64,000 nt of DNA from Clostridiales bacterium (GTDB lineage Bacteria; Bacillota; Clostridia; Christensenellales; Aristaeellaceae): assembly GCA_015056255.1 (NCBI GenBank), contig SVGP01000010.1:29325-93324 (forward strand), in the 5' to 3' direction. How positions within the stretch are numbered: the stretch's first letter is position 1; every line of letters starts with the position of its first letter. The notes below the pieces were generated by a model that did not search any database, was not told the DNA's origin, and saw nothing but the letters and a program-made list of their open reading frames with translations. This document shows, one piece after another, positions 54,168-62,901 of the stretch. A program made the translations under genes and the position numbers.

Positions 54168-55684
54168 GCAAGATTCTGGTAGGCGTAGACGTAGGTACTT
54201 CCGGCGCAAAATGCATTATTGCCGATGAAACCGGCAAGGTGCTCGCTTCCTCCACCAAGGAATATCCGCTTTACACCCCCAAAGCCGGATGGGCGGAGCA
54301 GAACCCTATCGATTGGTGGGAGGGCGTGAAAGCGGGCCTTAAGGACATCTTAGAAGGCGTAAACAAAGAAGAGATCGTCGGAATCTCCTTCTCAGGCCAG
54401 ATGCACGGCCTGGTTGCGCTGGATGAGAACAACGAAGTCATCCGTCCCTCGATTCTCTGGTGCGATCAGCGCACGCAGAAGCAGTGCGACTGGATCACCG
54501 AAAAGGCGGGCGGCCTTGAAGGCCTTTTAAAGCACACCAATAACCGCATGCTTACCGGCTACACCGGCGGCAAAATCCTCTGGCTCAGAGACGAAGAGCC
54601 CGAAAACTTCAAGAAGATGAAGGTTTTCGTGTGCCCCAAGGATTACATCCGCTTAAAGCTCACCGGAAATATCGCAATCGACGTTTCCGACGCCTCCGGT
54701 ACGGGCTTTTTCAACACCAAGGACAGAGTCTGGGCGGACGAGCTGATTGAGATTGCCGGCCTTGACAAGTCCATTTTCCCTGTTGCGGTTGAATCCACCG
54801 CCCTTTGCGGAACCGTGACCAAGGAAGCCGCGGAAGAAACCGGCCTTCCCGAGGGTCTGAACGTTTACGCAGGCGGCGGCGACGCGGTGATCCAGACCAC
54901 CGGTACCGGCCTTGTAAAGCCCGGCGTTTTGGGCGTTGTGATCGGCACCAGCGGAAACGTTTCCATGGGCATGGACAAATATGTCGACAATCCTGAAGGC
55001 AAGCTTCAGATGTTTGCCAACAACGAGCCCGGCCTCTGGCACTCCTTTGGCTGCACCTTAACCGCCGGCGGCGCATACAGCTGGTATGCAAAGACCATGG
55101 CGGGCGAAGAAGCGATCAAGGCCAAAGAAGAAGGCAAGAAAATCTACGACTACTTAAACGACTGCGCAGAGACCTCTAAGCCCGGTGCAAACGGCGTGAT
55201 CTTTGTTCCTTACCTGACCGGCGAAAGATGCCCCTATCCGGATCCGAACGCGCGCGGCATGTTCTACGGCCTCACCCTCGGAACCACCAAGGGTGACATC
55301 ACCCGCTCCGTTATGGAAGGCGTCACCTATTCCTTAAAGCAGGTTGTCGAGCTCATGAGCGCCGGCGGAAAGCCCGAAAAGGTTTATCTCTCCGGCGGCG
55401 GAGCGGCGAGCGAACTTTGGAAGCAGATGGCAGCCGATATCTTTGAGATTCCCGTATACACCATGAGCGCAGCCAAAGAGGGCGGCGCATACGGCGCAGT
55501 GCTCGTAGCGGGCGTAGGCGCAGGCGTATGGGAGAACCTCAATGAAGCGATCAAGGTTTTGAAAGAGGACGAGAAATTCTACACGCCCTCCCTTGAAACC
55601 AGAGAAGCTTACAGAAAGGCTTACGAGCTTTACAAGATGCTCTACGGCGCAAACAAGCCTGTTTTTGATCAGGGCGCGAACTGA
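54164..55684 (+). CDS. xylB: xylulokinase
   Basis: The 506-residue FGGY-family kinase phosphorylates D-xylulose. It shows VGVDVGTSGAKCIIAD, SFSGQMHGLVALD (the substrate-contacting MHG), GGGDAVIQTTGTG with the catalytic Asp, and VYLSGGGAASELWKQ for ATP. It overlaps plsY, an unexpected partner, and ends at a strong terminator. It may share substrates with the carbohydrate enzymes elsewhere in the window, but no xylose isomerase is present. Confidence 0.93.
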   Translation: MSKILVGVDVGTSGAKCIIADETGKVLASSTKEYPLYTPKAGWAEQNPIDWWEGVKAGLKDILEGVNKEEIVGISFSGQMHGLVALDENNEVIRPSILWCDQRTQKQCDWITEKAGGLEGLLKHTNNRMLTGYTGGKILWLRDEEPENFKKMKVFVCPKDYIRLKLTGNIAIDVSDASGTGFFNTKDRVWADELIEIAGLDKSIFPVAVESTALCGTVTKEAAEETGLPEGLNVYAGGGDAVIQTTGTGLVKPGVLGVVIGTSGNVSMGMDKYVDNPEGKLQMFANNEPGLWHSFGCTLTAGGAYSWYAKTMAGEEAIKAKEEGKKIYDYLNDCAETSKPGANGVIFVPYLTGERCPYPDPNARGMFYGLTLGTTKGDITRSVMEGVTYSLKQVVELMSAGGKPEKVYLSGGGAASELWKQMAADIFEIPVYTMSAAKEGGAYGAVLVAGVGAGVWENLNEAIKVLKEDEKFYTPSLETREAYRKAYELYKMLYGANKPVFDQGAN

Positions 55685-55697
55685 CAGGAAAAATAAA

Positions 55698-55733
55698 AAA
55701 AGCATCCGCTGCAAAAAGGCGGATGCTTTTTCG
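55698..55733 (+). terminator. terminator after xylB
   Basis: A 12-bp stem (55698-55709 with 55719-55730) with an AAAAA loop is followed by TTTTTC. Confidence 0.85.
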
Positions 55734-55841
55734 AAATTTCTTACAAACGATCGGAATATAGCGCATATTTTTCATGGAAAGACACAATTTCGCCACAACT
55801 TTAGGATAGAATCTGATTATTGAATGGCAGAGGTGAAAATT

Positions 55842-56549
55842 GTGGAAGAAAACAGGACCGGCTACACAATCATGATTGTGGACGACGACCCCAACGTGCA
55901 TCAGTCGCTTAATAATTATTTTAGGCGCGAAAGATACAATACCATAAGCGTTTATGACGGCGAAAGCGCTGTCAAGCAGGCGTTTTCCGCGCAGCCTCAT
56001 CTCATCATCATGGATATCATGATGCCGAGGCTTGACGGTATTGAAGCGCTCAGAGAAATTCGAAAAAAATCCAATACGCCCATTATCATGTTGTCTGCAA
56101 AGGTTGAAGAATTCGACAAGCTCATTGGTCTTGAGCTCGGCGCGGACGATTATGTCACAAAGCCGTTCAGCCCGAGAGAAGTGCTCGCGCGTGTAAAAGC
56201 GGTTTTGAGGCGCATGCATGAAATGGGCGAGCAGACGAACAATTCCGTTATTCGCGTAAACAACCTTGAAATCAATATGAACGCCTTTTCGGTATCGTTG
56301 AATGATAAGGAAATTCCCTGCACACCCAAGGAGATCGAAATTCTGTGGACGCTGGCCAATAATCCCGGCATGGTGTTCAGCCGCGAGCATCTGCTGGAAA
56401 GTATCTGGGGCTATGATTTTCTGGGCGATACGCGCGCTGTGGACAGCCATATCAAGCGTATCCGCGCAAAATTGTGCAAGGAAAACAACGGCTGGGACAT
56501 TAAAACGGTATGGGGCGTAGGCTATCGATTTGAAACGGGAGATGCGTAA
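55842..56549 (+). CDS. OmpR/PhoB-type response regulator
   Basis: The 235-residue regulator has a receiver domain (IMIVDDD with acidic pocket, phospho-Asp in MDIMMPRLDG, LSAKV, the Lys of YVTKPF) and a winged-helix DNA-binding domain (CTPKEIEILW, IKRIRAKL, WGVGYRF). I chose GTG at 55842 because GAGGTG sits 6 bases upstream; ATG at 55824 has no ribosome site and may be the annotated start elsewhere. It overlaps the kinase gene. Confidence 0.93.
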   Translation: MEENRTGYTIMIVDDDPNVHQSLNNYFRRERYNTISVYDGESAVKQAFSAQPHLIIMDIMMPRLDGIEALREIRKKSNTPIIMLSAKVEEFDKLIGLELGADDYVTKPFSPREVLARVKAVLRRMHEMGEQTNNSVIRVNNLEINMNAFSVSLNDKEIPCTPKEIEILWTLANNPGMVFSREHLLESIWGYDFLGDTRAVDSHIKRIRAKLCKENNGWDIKTVWGVGYRFETGDA

Positions 56550-58359
56550 ACCATTGAATAAGCCCTTCGTTAAAGAGAAAAGCAAAAAAATATTCGCAAG
56601 CGTTTTCAGGAGCTATACGGCGGTCGTCGTGCTCGTGCTTATGCTTGCGTGCTTTTTTTCGTTTAATCTGGTCAGAAATTATGTGATAAACTGGCATCAG
56701 GAAGAACTATTATCTCAGGCGGAAACCATCGCTGTAAACGCCAGCCAGTCGCCGGACTGGGCGATCCTAAAAAGGTATCAAAAGCTGTTGGATGCAAAGA
56801 TCATCTTTGTCAGCAAAGGCTATACGGCCGTTTTTGCGGATGATTTTGATGTCAAGGAGGTCAGCGAGGACGTCGAACTTGTCACCCGGCAGGTGGAAAG
56901 CAAAAGGGATTTGCATTTGATTTCATCGGCGCTGCTTGGCGAAAAAACGACGGGTATCAGGGAAATCGACTTTTTGTCGCTTTCGGCAATCTATGCCAAT
57001 ATACCTTTGCATACGGCGGACGGCACGCTCTATGGCGCGCTGCTCATTGTGCGCCCCGAGGACAGCGTAAACGGCGTGTGGATGCATATTTTCAGAAACA
57101 TGCTGGTTGCCGCGCTTCTCGCCATGGCGTTTGTTACGGTGATTACAACGCTCTTGGCAAGGCGATTTACAAAACCGCTTTCCCATATGGAAAAAGCCGC
57201 GCTGAAAATCGCAGAGGGCGATTATTCCGCGCGCGTGAAAATTTTCAAAAACGATGAGATCGGGAAACTCGGAATGACGTTGAATCTGCTGTCAGAAAAG
57301 CTGGAAGACGTCATTGAACGATTGAAGGATGAAAAGTGCAAGCTTGAAATGGTGCTTTACAATATCGGGGAAGGCATTGTTTCCTGCGATCAGTATGGCC
57401 AAATTCTTCATGTCAACGATTCCGCGCTTGCATTTCTTGAAATCGGCAATTGGAACGATCAAAGCTCGCCCGATGAAAACGAAAAAAAGAAACGCATTCT
57501 TGCGCTTCTTTCGCGGTGTATGGAAAACGGCGTGCAGGAAGCGGATACATTCAAAAATGCGTCCAAGCGCGATATTGCGCTTCTCGCATCGCCCATACTG
57601 AACGCCGAGGGCGCGCTTTTGGGCGGCGTATGCCTTTTAAGAGACGTATCGGAAGAAATCAGGCTCGAGCAAAGGCGCAGGGAATATATAGCCAATGTTT
57701 CTCATGAGCTTCGAACGCCGCTTACGGGCATCAGGGGCATGATCGAACCGCTGATCGACGGTATATTGGACACGGAAGAAGAAAAGCAGGATTCGTACCG
57801 CATCATTGACAGGGAAGCGATGCGCCTTGAAAAGCTGATCGGGGAAATGCTGGAGCTTTCAAGGCTGCAGGACGGAAAGGACAACCGTGCGCTTGAGCGG
57901 ATTCAGCTTTGTCTGCCGGTTGGAAGCGCGGTATATGCCAATAAAATGCTTGCCGAAAAAGCGGGCATTAAAATCGAGTATCAGGCGGAAGAAGATATTT
58001 ACGTTTTCGGCCTTGAAAACAGAATTCAGCAGCTGATTACAATCCTGCTCGACAACGCTATCAGCTTTACGCCCGAGGGCGGCAAAATCACCGTCACGGT
58101 TACAAGAGGCAAATGCAAGGCGTGGATAAAGGTGAAAGACACGGGCGTAGGCATTGAACCGCAGCATCTTCCATACATCTGGGAAAGATTCTACAAGGCG
58201 GATAAATCGCGCATGCGCACAACCGGCACAGGCCTTGGGCTTGCCATTGCAAAGTGCATCGTTGAACTGATGGGCGGAAGCATTTCGGTCACGTCCGATG
58301 TTGGATGCGGAACGGAATTTATTGTGCGACTGAAATACTTCGAAGATAATAAGAACTAA
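56542..58359 (+). CDS. membrane sensor histidine kinase (HAMP-PAS-HisKA-HATPase)
   Basis: A ~605-residue kinase. TM1 is near residues 26-45, an extracytoplasmic sensor region runs to ~190, and TM2 (MLVAALLAMAFVTVITTLL) is followed by HAMP (KPLSHMEKAALKIAEGDY), a PAS-like segment (LEMVLYNIGEGIVSCDQYG), the phosphoacceptor NVSHELRTPL, and N, G1 and G2 boxes (LLDNAISFTPEGG, VKDTGVGI, TGTGLGLAIAK). It is like WalK/PhoR. Possible starts are ATG 56542 or TTG 56530/56554; the ribosome site is weak for all. The stop overlaps the convergent acyltransferase stop. Confidence 0.93.
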   Translation: MRKPLNKPFVKEKSKKIFASVFRSYTAVVVLVLMLACFFSFNLVRNYVINWHQEELLSQAETIAVNASQSPDWAILKRYQKLLDAKIIFVSKGYTAVFADDFDVKEVSEDVELVTRQVESKRDLHLISSALLGEKTTGIREIDFLSLSAIYANIPLHTADGTLYGALLIVRPEDSVNGVWMHIFRNMLVAALLAMAFVTVITTLLARRFTKPLSHMEKAALKIAEGDYSARVKIFKNDEIGKLGMTLNLLSEKLEDVIERLKDEKCKLEMVLYNIGEGIVSCDQYGQILHVNDSALAFLEIGNWNDQSSPDENEKKKRILALLSRCMENGVQEADTFKNASKRDIALLASPILNAEGALLGGVCLLRDVSEEIRLEQRRREYIANVSHELRTPLTGIRGMIEPLIDGILDTEEEKQDSYRIIDREAMRLEKLIGEMLELSRLQDGKDNRALERIQLCLPVGSAVYANKMLAEKAGIKIEYQAEEDIYVFGLENRIQQLITILLDNAISFTPEGGKITVTVTRGKCKAWIKVKDTGVGIEPQHLPYIWERFYKADKSRMRTTGTGLGLAIAKCIVELMGGSISVTSDVGCGTEFIVRLKYFEDNKN

Positions 58360-59567
58360 TCATCCTTTGGCCGCTTCGGGCGCAGTATGCGCTTTTGAAG
58401 CGGCTTTTCAAATGCATACGTCAGAATTGCGCCCACGATCAGAGCGGCTGCGAAACACAATATGGTGTATTTCCACTGCCATATGGGCTCGTTGTTCATC
58501 TGCGGGTTTTCAAGCGCCTCATACGTCGGAATGCGCCATTTTTTAAGCTTCAGCGCAATTACAGCGTGCCAGATATAGGCCTCAAAGGAGATGGCAGACA
58601 AAAAGCGCATCACGCGGTTGGAAAACACAAAAACAATCGGCGTCAGGGAAAAGGAAGAAACCAAAAGAAGCGCCGCCGTCAGAAAGGAAAGAGGAAATCT
58701 GCGCTCCATCTGACCTAAGCGAATGCGCGTGTATCCGTCCTCATAGGTTTGTCCTTCGAAGAGGGAATGAATTTCAATAAGTATGAAAACAAATGCAATC
58801 GAGCACAAAAGCGAAAGCGCTTTATTGGGCTTTACGGTTTTTGAAAGATAAACATAAGCGTAAGAAGCCAGCATGCCGTTTGCATAGACGTCCAGCATCG
58901 CAGGAAGCTGATTTAAATACATCTGCGTATCTGCCATGGGCGCGACATATGAAAACCTGAAAATATGTGCAGCGGAAACCATAGAGACATAAGTAAGAAT
59001 CGGCCATTTCTTGAAGGCGCGCGCAATAAATGGGAAAATCAGGTAAAACTGAGCTTCAATTGCAATGGTCCACAAGGGAACGTTCAGGCGCGTAAAAAGA
59101 TAGGTATCGGTGAAAAAAACATGGGTTAGCGTGAGATGCGAAAACAGGTCCCGGAGCATTTCGCCCTTTGTATAGTATTCGCCGCCCATATAGGCGGATA
59201 TAAAGAGAATAATGATGCAGAGATAATACGGCGGCAAAATGCGCACAGCCCGCTTTAAATAAAATTCCCTGATGGAAGGAAGCGAGCTTCCGTCAAAAGC
59301 GCTTCTGGCATAAGGTAAAAACATCAAAAATCCGCTTAGCAGCAGAAATACATCCACAAAAAGATACCCCGTGCGGACGATATGCGTAAAATCAAACGTT
59401 ACGCCTAAGAGGGAAACCTTCGGCGACAGCCAGGATTGCTGCCAGATGTGAAACCACATAACCCCAAGCATGGCAAGGGCACGGAAGCCGTCTGCGCAGG
59501 AGTGATAGCTTGGGGAGGGGGTGGGGAGGAGACAGGGGGAGTTTACGCTGTTAAAAATTTTTTTCAC
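58356..59567 (-). CDS. acyltransferase 3 (OafA/YrhL-like) membrane protein
   Basis: The 403-residue protein with ~10 TM segments has the family opening GFRALAMLGVMWFHIWQ with the catalytic His, then FLLLSGFLMFLPYARS and FYLKRAVRILPPYYLC. These enzymes O-acetylate or O-acylate surface sugars. The final residues KRILRPKRPKDD are basic. The stop shares bases with the convergent histidine kinase stop. The acceptor is unknown. Confidence 0.92.
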   Translation of the reverse strand: MKKIFNSVNSPCLLPTPSPSYHSCADGFRALAMLGVMWFHIWQQSWLSPKVSLLGVTFDFTHIVRTGYLFVDVFLLLSGFLMFLPYARSAFDGSSLPSIREFYLKRAVRILPPYYLCIIILFISAYMGGEYYTKGEMLRDLFSHLTLTHVFFTDTYLFTRLNVPLWTIAIEAQFYLIFPFIARAFKKWPILTYVSMVSAAHIFRFSYVAPMADTQMYLNQLPAMLDVYANGMLASYAYVYLSKTVKPNKALSLLCSIAFVFILIEIHSLFEGQTYEDGYTRIRLGQMERRFPLSFLTAALLLVSSFSLTPIVFVFSNRVMRFLSAISFEAYIWHAVIALKLKKWRIPTYEALENPQMNNEPIWQWKYTILCFAAALIVGAILTYAFEKPLQKRILRPKRPKDD

Positions 59568-59665
59568 TTTTTATTCTCCCTTGCGGTAATGATTGAGCAA
59601 TCAGGATGCAAATGATTGTTCCGCATTTGTTCAAAAGATGTGTGAATGTGTTTTTATCTGCGATA

Positions 59666-59752
59666 TCAGCGATGATCTTTTATGGCTTCGCAAAGTTTTA
59701 TAATGTCCACGGAAAAATCCATGGATAAGTCAACAAGCTTGTTTTCTTTCAA
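59666..59752 (-). pseudogene. truncated four-helix-bundle (23S-IVS-like) protein gene
   Basis: A 28-residue frame starts at TTG (59752), behind GAGGTG. The product MKENKLVDLSMDFSVDIIKL ends CEAIKDHR then stop. The N-terminal pattern (MKEN ... S-x-x-F-a-x-x-I-v-x-L) matches the start of four-helix-bundle proteins related to those in 23S rRNA intervening sequences, normally ~115-125 residues. The rest is not found in any frame nearby, so this is a remnant. The surrounding 59568-59870 otherwise holds nothing I can support. Confidence 0.55.
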
Positions 59753-59870
59753 GATCATCACCTCATGGATGATTGTAGCATAATTGAATGAAGAATGCTA
59801 TGTTTATTTTGATGATAGATTGCAGATTAAGATAACGTTTCACAAATCCCGCAGAGATTTATTTCATTGC

Positions 59871-59907
59871 ATAGAAAATGCACTTGCCAAAGACAAGTGC
59901 ATTTTTT
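59871..59907 (-). terminator. terminator of tRNA-Leu
   Basis: A 12-bp stem (59875-59886 with 59894-59905) lies just beyond the tRNA 3' end on the minus strand; the arms carry an A-tract and T-tract. Confidence 0.8.
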
Positions 59908-59908
59908 A

Positions 59909-59993
59909 TGCCGGTGGCGGGGGTCGAACCCGCACGGGTGATTAGCCCAACGGATTTTGAGTCCGCCTCGTCTGCCAATTCCAACACACCGGC
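59909..59993 (-). tRNA. tRNA-Leu (anticodon CAA)
   Basis: An 85-nt class II tRNA. The acceptor stem is GCCGGTG with CACCGGC and discriminator A; the anticodon loop CTCAAAA sits in a GCGGA/TCCGT stem; the long variable arm is TTGGGCTAATCACCCGTG-like; the T-arm GGTTCGACCCC is intact. CCA is not encoded. It reads UUG codons. TrmL, encoded at 24420-24938, is expected to modify position 34 of this class of leucine tRNA. Confidence 0.96.
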
Positions 59994-60019
59994 GCGCTTT
60001 TTCTGTGAACGCAAAAAAT

Positions 60020-60048
60020 ATTATAGCGCATTGGATGTAAAAAATCAA
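60020..60048 (-). promoter_or_regulatory. promoter of tRNA-Leu
   Basis: TTGATT (60043-60048) and TATAAT (60020-60025) on the minus strand have a 17-base gap, 26 bases before the mature 5' end. Confidence 0.8.
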
Positions 60049-60052
60049 GCCC

Positions 60053-60081
60053 TTTTCAAAAAAAGCAAAAGGTAGTATAAT
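60053..60081 (+). promoter_or_regulatory. promoter of the sigma factor operon
   Basis: TTTTCA (60053-60058) and TATAAT (60076-60081) have a 17-base gap. I see no ECF-type autoregulatory sequence (AAC/CGT type). Confidence 0.5.
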
Positions 60082-60117
60082 AGAAAGGTGTATGCTGATT
60101 TACGCGGAGGTGAGTGA

Positions 60118-60696
60118 ATGCAAAGAGATGATGACCGCCTGGTGAATCTGGCGCTTGACGGCGACAGCAGGGCGTTTGAAATACTCATGGAAAAGCATGA
60201 GGCAAAAATGTACGCGGTTGCGCTTAGGATGTGCAAAAACCGCGAGGATGCGCAGGACTGTCTGCAGGACGCGATGCTGCGTATTTATAAGGCGCTGCCC
60301 TCCTTTAAAGGACAGTCGTCGTTTTCCACCTGGGCTTACAGAATCACGATGAATACGTGTCTGGACGACTTAAGGCGCAAAAAGGTGCGCCAGGCGCAGT
60401 CGCTGGATCAGATGCTGGAAATCGGCTGGTCGCCGGTGGATGAAAACAATTCCACCGAAAGGCATATTGAGAACAGCGAGTTGAAACGAAATCTTTCAAA
60501 AGCCATTCAGACGCTTCCTGAGGAAATGCGTGCGGCTGTGGTGTTAAGAGACGTTCAGGGGTTCAGCTATGAGGAGATTGCTTCGATCCTTTCAACAAAC
60601 GTTGGAACCGTGAAAAGCAGAATCAGCCGCGGACGCGAAAAACTTCGTGAAATTTTATCTAAAAATCAGGAACTATTCGGAATGACGAACGTCTAA
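60118..60696 (+). CDS. ECF sigma factor (RpoE/SigW-like)
   Basis: The 192-residue extracytoplasmic-function sigma factor has sigma2 (AFEILMEKHEAKMYAVALRMC, DCLQDAMLRIYKAL, FSTWAYRITMNTCLDDLRR) and sigma4 (LPEEMRAAVVLRDVQGFSYEEIA, VGTVKSRISRGREKL). GGAGGTG precedes the ATG. It heads an operon with its likely anti-sigma factor and a SIMPL protein, suggesting an envelope-stress response. Confidence 0.96.
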   Translation: MQRDDDRLVNLALDGDSRAFEILMEKHEAKMYAVALRMCKNREDAQDCLQDAMLRIYKALPSFKGQSSFSTWAYRITMNTCLDDLRRKKVRQAQSLDQMLEIGWSPVDENNSTERHIENSELKRNLSKAIQTLPEEMRAAVVLRDVQGFSYEEIASILSTNVGTVKSRISRGREKLREILSKNQELFGMTNV

Positions 60697-60721
60697 AGGA
60701 TATGAAAGGAGGTGCGTTTTT

Positions 60722-61948
60722 ATGGGCGATGAAAAAATGTGCGAAAAAATCAGAAGCATGCTGGACGACTATGTCGATGATCTGCTTACCCCTGAAGAAA
60801 TCGAGTTTATGAAAGCGCACGCGGAAAAGTGCGAAAGGTGCGCCGAAGAAATCAGGCTTTCGGATATCATCAAAAATGAATTAAAAGGTATGGACGATCA
60901 TGTGATCGTTCCTTTACAGGCGCAGGCGGCGTGGAGAAACGCTGTAAAAAAGGAAATCAGAAACAAGAAGTTTAAAAAGGTGTACAAAGCGCTTTCAAGC
61001 GTTGCCGCAGCTTTGATTGTGCTTGTGGGCGCGACATTCGCGCTGAGATCGAACGATTTGCTGCCCAAAGATATTGTTGATGAATACAATTATACGAGTT
61101 CGCTCGCAGTAGTCGCAGTGTCTGCGGCTGAAGATGGTGTAACCGCATACGGAATGCCTGATGAAATGATTCGCACGCGCTCAACGGCAAACGAAAGATT
61201 TGTGATTGAAGCCGACGGCGAAGCGGACGACATGATTGTTGGAGACCTTGAAAGCGAAAACATCATCAAAAGCTGCGACATCGTGCTTGAATCTGATTCG
61301 GTTGAGAGCGATATTCAGTCGATCTATGATCTTACCGAGGAATACGAAGGATATGTTTCTGAAGACATAAGGAATTATTCGGAATCCGGGGATCATGCAG
61401 ATATCGTTTCCAGAATTCCTGTTGATCTCATGGATGATTACATTTCCGCTGCTGAAAACATTGGCTGTACGGTTTCCATTTCCAGATTCAGCCAGAATGC
61501 AGATGAAATCTATTATGATATCGATTCGCGCCTTGAAAGCAAACGCCTGCTTGCGGAAGAAATGAACGCAAGGATCAAGGATGCGGATGAAGAAACGCTT
61601 CTTTTGATGAATGAGGAGATCAGCAAGGTATATGCGGAGATTGATACGCTGACAAGGCTTGCAAACACCCGGGACAACGATCTTATGTATGCTAAGGTCA
61701 GAATCACGCTCCTCGGCTCTAAATCCGAAATTGTAACGCCCAGCGAGTCCACGCTTGCAGACAGAAGCGCGCAGGGCTTCAAAGCGTCCTTCAGCGCCAT
61801 TTGCGATTTCCTTAAGGATATGGTGGTTTCCCTTGCGGTTATTGCACCGGCGGCGATTCTGATTGGAGTGGTTGCTCTTATTGTACTTTTTACCGTGAAG
61901 AGCGTTAAAAAGAATAAAAATGACAAAAAAGAGGATGGTGACGAATGA
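60722..61948 (+). CDS. anti-sigma factor fused to DUF4349
   Basis: A 408-residue protein. The N-terminal zinc-finger anti-sigma domain (~5-45) has H-x3-C-x2-C (HAEKCERC), TM1 lies near 86-106, and the long extracytoplasmic DUF4349 domain (~150-340; IIKSCDIVLESD, RIPVDLMDDYI, DIDSRLESKRLLAEEM, coiled-coil) leads to a last TM segment (~365-390) and a basic-acidic tail. The sensor-like DUF4349 outside and the zinc finger inside suggest a transmembrane anti-sigma switch for the upstream sigma factor. AGGAGG precedes the ATG. It overlaps the next gene by 4 bases. Confidence 0.9.
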   Translation: MGDEKMCEKIRSMLDDYVDDLLTPEEIEFMKAHAEKCERCAEEIRLSDIIKNELKGMDDHVIVPLQAQAAWRNAVKKEIRNKKFKKVYKALSSVAAALIVLVGATFALRSNDLLPKDIVDEYNYTSSLAVVAVSAAEDGVTAYGMPDEMIRTRSTANERFVIEADGEADDMIVGDLESENIIKSCDIVLESDSVESDIQSIYDLTEEYEGYVSEDIRNYSESGDHADIVSRIPVDLMDDYISAAENIGCTVSISRFSQNADEIYYDIDSRLESKRLLAEEMNARIKDADEETLLLMNEEISKVYAEIDTLTRLANTRDNDLMYAKVRITLLGSKSEIVTPSESTLADRSAQGFKASFSAICDFLKDMVVSLAVIAPAAILIGVVALIVLFTVKSVKKNKNDKKEDGDE

Positions 61949-62643
61949 AAAAGACATTGATACTGATTCTGGCGGCAATTCTGATGCTCATGACAGCGTC
62001 GGCTTTCGCCGAAACCAAAATCACCGTAAGCGGCAGTGGAACCACACTTGTGAACGCCGATTACGCGATGGTGACGCTCGGCGTTGTACATATGGAAAAG
62101 GACGTATTGAAGGCGCAGGAAAAGGTCAATACTGCGATCAACGCCATTCGCGCCGCCCTGATTGAAAGCGGCGTTTCCAAGGAAGACATCAATACCGATC
62201 AGGTGCGCATCAACGCCCGATACGACTACTCCGGTTCCATTGAAAAAATTATCGGCTACAGCGCAAGCTCCTATCTCGTGATTCGCACAAACGATATGGA
62301 GAACGTGGGAAGCGTGATTGACGTTGCCTTTGAAGCCGGCGCCAATACGCTGGACGGCATTGAATTTTTCGCTGAAAACACCGACAGCGCCAGAGAAGAA
62401 TCCCTGACCTTTGCTGTGACCGACGCGAGAAAAAAGGCGGAAATCATCGCAAAGGCTGCAGGCCTTACGATCAGTGGGATCGATAGCATTGGCGAAAGCT
62501 ATTCCTACACCTCGGAAAGCTCCAGAAATGCGGTTTTCAAGAACGCGGTTATGGAGGATTCGGCGGCATTCGGCGCAACGGTTGTTCAGAGCGCAAAATT
62601 AAGCGTTGAAGCAAGCGTCACGATCGTGTTTGTCGCGGAATAA
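61945..62643 (+). CDS. secreted SIMPL-domain (DUF541) protein
   Basis: The 232-residue exported protein has a signal peptide (MKKTLILILAAILMLM ... ASAFA) and a SIMPL domain (ITVSGSGTTLVNADYAMVTLGV, VNTAINAIRAALIESGV, GYSASSYLVIRT, ARKKAEIIAKAAGL). Relatives are of unknown biochemical role, some in outer-envelope protection. It overlaps the anti-sigma gene, so it is part of the sigma regulon unit. It ends at a strong terminator. Confidence 0.92.
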   Translation: MKKTLILILAAILMLMTASAFAETKITVSGSGTTLVNADYAMVTLGVVHMEKDVLKAQEKVNTAINAIRAALIESGVSKEDINTDQVRINARYDYSGSIEKIIGYSASSYLVIRTNDMENVGSVIDVAFEAGANTLDGIEFFAENTDSAREESLTFAVTDARKKAEIIAKAAGLTISGIDSIGESYSYTSESSRNAVFKNAVMEDSAAFGATVVQSAKLSVEASVTIVFVAE

Positions 62644-62680
62644 AACGCGCAGAATGCTGAAGCAGGATCAGATATTTGAA

Positions 62681-62728
62681 AAAAGCAGCATGGACAGCGG
62701 ATTTTAGCTGTCCATGCTGCTTTTATCT
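62681..62728 (+). terminator. terminator of the sigma operon
   Basis: A perfect 18-bp stem (62681-62698 with 62707-62724) ends in TTTT. Confidence 0.9.
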
Positions 62729-62750
62729 TCATAGGATTTTCGGGATTTCC

Positions 62751-62844
62751 CGGCGCTCCCTCTGCGAGAGGTGGCTGAGTGAAGCGAGAACGGAGAGGGC
62801 CCTCTCAGTCACCTGCGGTGACAGCTCTCCCAGAGGGAGTGCCG
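62751..62844. repeat. intergenic palindromic repeat (multi-hairpin, CTCCCTCTG type)
   Basis: Outer arms CGGCGCTCCCTCTG (62751-62764) and CAGAGGGAGTGCCG (62831-62844) pair with one G-T. Inner parts GAGAGGG/CCCTCTC and TCACCTGCGGTGA form further hairpins. Similar elements occur in many gut Bacillota genomes. It sits between the sigma operon terminator and the convergent GNAT gene. Confidence 0.75.
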
Positions 62845-62901
62845 AGCGCTCAAAAGTTGCTTAATAAGTTATCAGATAGACCGTCTTTCATACTTTTTTG
62901 T

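Noticed and set aside
55551..56585. 344-codon minus-strand frame
   Set aside because: It runs across the xylB end, a terminator and the response regulator; no family match.
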